A stretch of DNA of 64,000 nucleotides from a virus: positions 186,001 through 250,000 of IMG/VR virus record IMGVR_UViG_3300031787_007614; one strand, written 5' to 3'. The position numbers and the translations under genes were made by a program. How positions within the stretch are numbered: position 1 is the stretch's first letter; every line of letters starts with the position of its first letter. Below are positions 60,522-64,000 of this stretch, piece by piece. The notes below the pieces were generated by a model. The model did no database searches, was not told the origin of the DNA, and saw nothing but the letters and a program-made list of their open reading frames with translations.

Positions 60522-63500
60522 TTATCCTAATGCTATTGCCAATGCTGTTGCGTCTGCTATGGTTGCCGCCAACTGTCCAGCAATATTTATGTTACCTGTA
60601 GCTGAGATATTTCCACCTGAAATATTGCCTGTAGTGGTGATATTTGCAGTCATTGTGATTGCAGAAACCACGTTGCCACTCAAGCTCAATCCTGTGGCGT
60701 TGACATTGCCACCAGTTATATTGCCTGTTGCAGTTATTAATCCACCTGTGGTCAAGTTGCCACCAATCACGTTGCCAGTGATACTGACTGTGGTTCCTGT
60801 GTGATTTGTAGCTGCTATGTTTCCACTGGTTATGTTACCAGTTACTGTGGCTGTTCCTGCAGTGATAATATTGCCGCCTGTGATATTGCCAGTTACGGTA
60901 GCATATCCAGATGCTACTACGTTGGCACCAGTAGCAAGATTGCCAGTTGCTGACACTAAACCTGCTGTGGTTACATTGCCACCAATCACGTTACCAGTTG
61001 CGCTGACCGTTGCACCTTGTACCAATGCTACACTGATAACATTGCCGCCATTTACGTTGGCAGTTGCACTCAATGTGGTAGCCGAGATTACATTGGCACC
61101 AGTGATGTTACCACTTGCGCCTGCGGTAATAATGTTACCGCCAGTGATGTTACCTGTTGCACTTACTTGACCACCTGTGGTGATGTTTCCGCCCACAACG
61201 TTGGCAGCAGAAGTGATTGTACCTGTTGCAGTTATCAATCCACCTGTGACAATGTTACCGCCTGTGACGTTACCAATACCGCTAATTTGAGCACCACTCA
61301 AAACGTTGCCGCCACTGATGTTGCCAGTACCAGTCAAAATGTTACCAGCTACTGAAATTCTGCCGCCAACGTTGATGTCTGCTGCCACACCGTTTGTGGC
61401 AAATGTGCCAGTGATGCTGAGTGCATTGGTAGTTTTGTCAAACACCATGCCAGCAGTACCACCAACAATGCCGCCGTCATTAAACAACACTTGAGTATTA
61501 CTGCCTGCTAGGGAGATATTACCTTGCAAGTTACCAATAAATGTGGTTGCTATGACATTTGCACCAGTGATGTTACCTGTTGCTGAAAGTTGACCAACTG
61601 TTCTGATGTTGCCGCCGTCAATATTGCCTGTAACACTGAGTGTGGTACCTGTATAATTTGTACCAGAAATATTTGCGCCTGTAATGGCACCAGTAGCACT
61701 AACTTGTCCGCCAGTATTGATATTGCCACCAATCACATTGCCCACTGCACTGAGAGTGGTACTTGATAATATGCTGCCACCTGCAATTGCATTGCCTGTT
61801 GAAATATTGCCGCCAGCAATGTTAGCTATAGCTGTGATGTTACCTGTTGCTACAATCAACCCAGCAGTTGAAATATTGCCACCAGCAATGTTGGCTGCGG
61901 CTGTGATATTACCAGCTGCGCTAACAGCACCACCAGTTGTTAAGTTTCCACCTGCTACGTTAGCAGCAGAAGTGATAGTACCAGTAGCAGTGATCAATCC
62001 ACCAGTAACAATATTACCGCCAGTTACATTACCTTGCGCACTTACTGTGCCGCCTGCTGTGACATTGGTTGTTGCACTAACAATACTGCCGTTGACATTG
62101 CCACCAGTTACATTACCTGTTGCACTTACTTCACCAGCTGTTGTGATATTGCCGCCAGTGACATTACCAGTTGCTGTTACCAAACCAACTGTGCGTAAAT
62201 TGCCACCAGTTACGTTGCCAGTGATTGCAGCCAAACCACCAGTGACCAAATTGCCACCTGACACATTGGCTGTGGCTGTTACTCCACCGCTAACTGTTAA
62301 GTTGCCGCCATCAATGTTGCCTGTAGCACTAAGTCCAGCACCTTGTACCAAAGTGGTAGCAACCACATTACCACCTGCAACGTTGGCAGTAGAAACAATG
62401 TTGCCTGTGGCTGTGATCAATCCACCTGTGACAATGTTGCCACCAATCACGTTGCCAGTAGCTGATATTGCTGTTGTGGCAGAAATCAATGCACCTTGCA
62501 GATTACCACCAAAAATGTTGCCTGTGGCTGTGATTGTGCCACCTGTCAGCAAGTTGCCACCGTCAATGTTGCCTGTGGCTGAAACTAACCCTGCTGTGCG
62601 TAGATTTCCACTATCAACGTTACCAGTTACACTCAAGCTAGGTAAAGTACCAATTGCAGTGGCAACCACGCCAGTTAACAAACTACCATTACCAGCATAG
62701 TAGCCGGCACTGATGTTGCCTGTGGTTGTGACGTTAGAAGTAGAGTTCAATGCACTCTGAACATTACCACTCAAACTCAATCCTGCGGCATTCAAATTAC
62801 CGCCTGTGATGTTGCCAGTTGCCAGGATCAAACCTGCAGTTGATACATTTCCACCAACTACGTTGCCTGTGGCTGACAAAATACCACCAGTGATGTTGCC
62901 ACCAGTGATGTTGCCAGTTGCACTTACTATGCCCGCTGTGGTTAAATTTCCAGTGGCTGTGTTAGCAGTTACATTCAGTCCAGATGCACTGATTGTTCCT
63001 GTGGTGTCAATATTTCCGCCGGTGATATTGCCAGTTGCTACAATCAAACCAGTTGCACTAATTGCTCCGCCAGTAAGAATATTACCACCAGTGATATTGG
63101 CTGTTGCGCTAACTGTGGTTGCTGTTAAGATACCAGTACCAACATTGCCACCAGTGATGTTGCCTGTGGCACTAACTTGTCCAACAGTTCTAACATTACC
63201 ACCTGTGACATTGCCTGCGGCACTGATCAATCCTGCTGTGGTCACGTTGCCGGCTGCTATGGTAGCAGTAGAAGTTACAGATGCTGCTGCCAATGCACCA
63301 ACCACAAATGTACCGTAGCTGTTGACTGTGACAATTTCGTTAGCAATGCTTACGTTGCTGGCTGCAATCAAATTGCCTGTGGAGTTTTGATAACCAATAA
63401 ACGCTGAATTCTCAGCAGTGGTATAATACCACATTTGTTCGCCACGATCTTTGTTATCGTTGACTGTAAGAGGTGTGTTGTTGGCACCACGGCCTAATCC

Positions 63501-64000
63501 AATAATTGGATCTTGAACATTTAAGTCTGTGATGTTAATGTAGATAACATTGCCATCAACAGTCAAGTCACCACCCACAACTGCATTACCAGTGATGTTA
63601 AGTGTGGCGCCGTTGACTGTTCCAACTGTGATTAAATTACCGCCAATGACGTTGGCTGCGGCACTGATCAATCCACCTGTGACCAAATTGCCACCAGTTA
63701 CATTGCCTGTAGCAGTTACTATACCACCTGTGAGCAAATTGCCACCTGTGATATTGGCCAGTGCACTGATGTTACCACCGGTGATGCCTGGTCCAACTAT
63801 GATATTTTCAGCAATAACAGTGTTTGTGCTAGTGATATTTCCAGCTGTTCCAATATTGCCGCCAGTGATATTACCAGTTGCTGAAACTGTATTAGTAGAC
63901 AACAACACACCCGAAACTGCAATATTGCCGCCGGTGATGTTACCAGTGCCTGTTACTATACCAGTGCCAAAATATACATTACCATTGAACGCCGCGCCAT
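60522..64000 (-). CDS. Long tail fibre with 17-residue repeats, 5-prime end beyond window
   Basis: The frame is open from the stop at 60522 to the window edge, at least 1159 residues. The missing start lies outside; an in-frame GTG at 63908 is within the repeats and is not the start. Units such as ATGNVTGGNLVTGGLIS run through almost all of it. A conserved interruption (TVDGNVIYINITDLNVQDPI, then GLGRGANNTPLTVNDNKDRG) near the upstream part is a globular knob. It lacks the processing-like C-terminus of the 56767 fibre and ends ADATALAIALG. Probably a fibre shaft. Confidence 0.75.
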   Translation of the reverse strand, partial: GAAFNGNVYFGTGIVTGTGNITGGNIAVSGVLLSTNTVSATGNITGGNIGTAGNITSTNTVIAENIIVGPGITGGNISALANITGGNLLTGGIVTATGNVTGGNLVTGGLISAAANVIGGNLITVGTVNGATLNITGNAVVGGDLTVDGNVIYINITDLNVQDPIIGLGRGANNTPLTVNDNKDRGEQMWYYTTAENSAFIGYQNSTGNLIAASNVSIANEIVTVNSYGTFVVGALAAASVTSTATIAAGNVTTAGLISAAGNVTGGNVRTVGQVSATGNITGGNVGTGILTATTVSATANITGGNILTGGAISATGLIVATGNITGGNIDTTGTISASGLNVTANTATGNLTTAGIVSATGNITGGNITGGILSATGNVVGGNVSTAGLILATGNITGGNLNAAGLSLSGNVQSALNSTSNVTTTGNISAGYYAGNGSLLTGVVATAIGTLPSLSVTGNVDSGNLRTAGLVSATGNIDGGNLLTGGTITATGNIFGGNLQGALISATTAISATGNVIGGNIVTGGLITATGNIVSTANVAGGNVVATTLVQGAGLSATGNIDGGNLTVSGGVTATANVSGGNLVTGGLAAITGNVTGGNLRTVGLVTATGNVTGGNITTAGEVSATGNVTGGNVNGSIVSATTNVTAGGTVSAQGNVTGGNIVTGGLITATGTITSAANVAGGNLTTGGAVSAAGNITAAANIAGGNISTAGLIVATGNITAIANIAGGNISTGNAIAGGSILSSTTLSAVGNVIGGNINTGGQVSATGAITGANISGTNYTGTTLSVTGNIDGGNIRTVGQLSATGNITGANVIATTFIGNLQGNISLAGSNTQVLFNDGGIVGGTAGMVFDKTTNALSITGTFATNGVAADINVGGRISVAGNILTGTGNISGGNVLSGAQISGIGNVTGGNIVTGGLITATGTITSAANVVGGNITTGGQVSATGNITGGNIITAGASGNITGANVISATTLSATANVNGGNVISVALVQGATVSATGNVIGGNVTTAGLVSATGNLATGANVVASGYATVTGNITGGNIITAGTATVTGNITSGNIAATNHTGTTVSITGNVIGGNLTTGGLITATGNITGGNVNATGLSLSGNVVSAITMTANITTTGNISGGNISATGNINIAGQLAATIADATALAIALG
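60560..63950 (-). repeat. 51-bp coding repeats in the upstream fibre gene
   Basis: The same 51-bp unit continues over about 3.4 kb with a few non-repeat interruptions (near 61400-61500 and 63380-63600). High similarity with the neighbouring repeat block makes cross-gene recombination likely. Boundaries are approximate. Confidence 0.78.

Noticed and set aside
61684-62700. A long plus-strand open frame opposite the fibre repeats (and similar ones through 56.8-63.3 kb)
   Set aside because: Composed of Pro/Val/Leu/Thr repeats mirroring the Gly/Asn/Thr repeat codons on the minus strand. No start signal or promoter is seen, and the minus frame is clearly the fibre gene.
57600-63950. Regular repeats that could be taken for a CRISPR-like array
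   Set aside because: The 51-bp units lie in one continuous reading frame and encode a protein repeat; there are no invariant repeats with unique spacers and no cas genes.
1-64000. tRNA genes
   Set aside because: I found no cloverleaf-like sequence with a TTCGA/TTCAA arm in gaps between genes; the gaps are too short and are filled by promoters or hairpins.

Overview
The window is part of the genome of a tailed phage of the T4-like (contractile-tail) group, as found in marine and freshwater viromes. It encodes recognisable relatives of T4 UvsW, UvsX, UvsY, gp32, gp1 (dNMP kinase), DexA, gp4, gp13, gp14, gp15, gp16 (probable), gp17, gp18 and gp19. It has a T4-type late promoter motif (NNTAAATA) at many gene starts and a separate set of host-type sigma70 early promoters. 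Genes are packed with ATGA or TAATG overlaps, and no stretch over 300 bases lacks a gene. I saw no tRNA, rRNA, CRISPR array or insertion sequence. The host cannot be named from this sequence.

Layout. 1-5.5 kb (minus): a methyltransferase fragment, an SGNH-like protein, UvsW, an unknown protein, an AAA+ ATPase with a 38-residue microprotein, a small membrane protein and a gamma-glutamylcyclotransferase-like protein; several of these have their own early promoters. 5.6-16.4 kb: a glycan island with six or seven glycosyltransferase-like proteins, two methyltransferases, a radical SAM enzyme and a nucleotidyltransferase-cupin fusion, with an inverted plus-strand block at 10.2-13.0 kb. 16.4-19.3 kb: the recombination cassette uvsY, an acidic protein, uvsX and gene 32. 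19.3-23.6 kb: a large modular protein and the terminase large subunit. 23.6-29.7 kb: a second biosynthetic island with a sugar-nucleotide epimerase, two SGNH-like proteins, a glycosyltransferase-like protein, two radical SAM proteins with an N-terminal SPASM-like domain, and a 2OG-Fe(II) oxygenase-like protein.

29.7-42.3 kb (minus): the late virion operon. It runs from tail sheath gp18 and tube gp19 through a tube-like protein, gp4 and probable gp16, several predicted head-internal proteins, small virion proteins and a fibre-like protein, and ends with an exported thermonuclease. 42.4-49.2 kb: an HNH nuclease, dNMP kinase, a third glycan/radical-SAM group, DexA, gp13 and early genes. 49.2-52.4 kb (plus): gp14, gp15 and a Nudix hydrolase behind one late promoter. 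52.4-64 kb (minus): tail-fibre genes, including two very long proteins built from 17-residue repeats; the last runs off the window.

How it fits together. The uvs/32 genes run recombination-dependent replication. gp17, gp4 and gp16 package DNA. gp13/14/15/18/19 build neck and tail, and the fibre block sets adsorption. About a third of the window is devoted to sugar, methyl and radical-SAM chemistry, probably modifying the host surface, the virion or an unknown metabolite. The most notable points are two tandem proteins (and a third candidate) carrying an N-terminal peptide like the capsid-targeting sequence of T4 internal proteins; a modular protein punctuated by EQGMAE sequences; the 23.6-29.7 kb radical SAM/oxygenase island; and early and late promoters placed so close to start codons that leaderless mRNAs are predicted.
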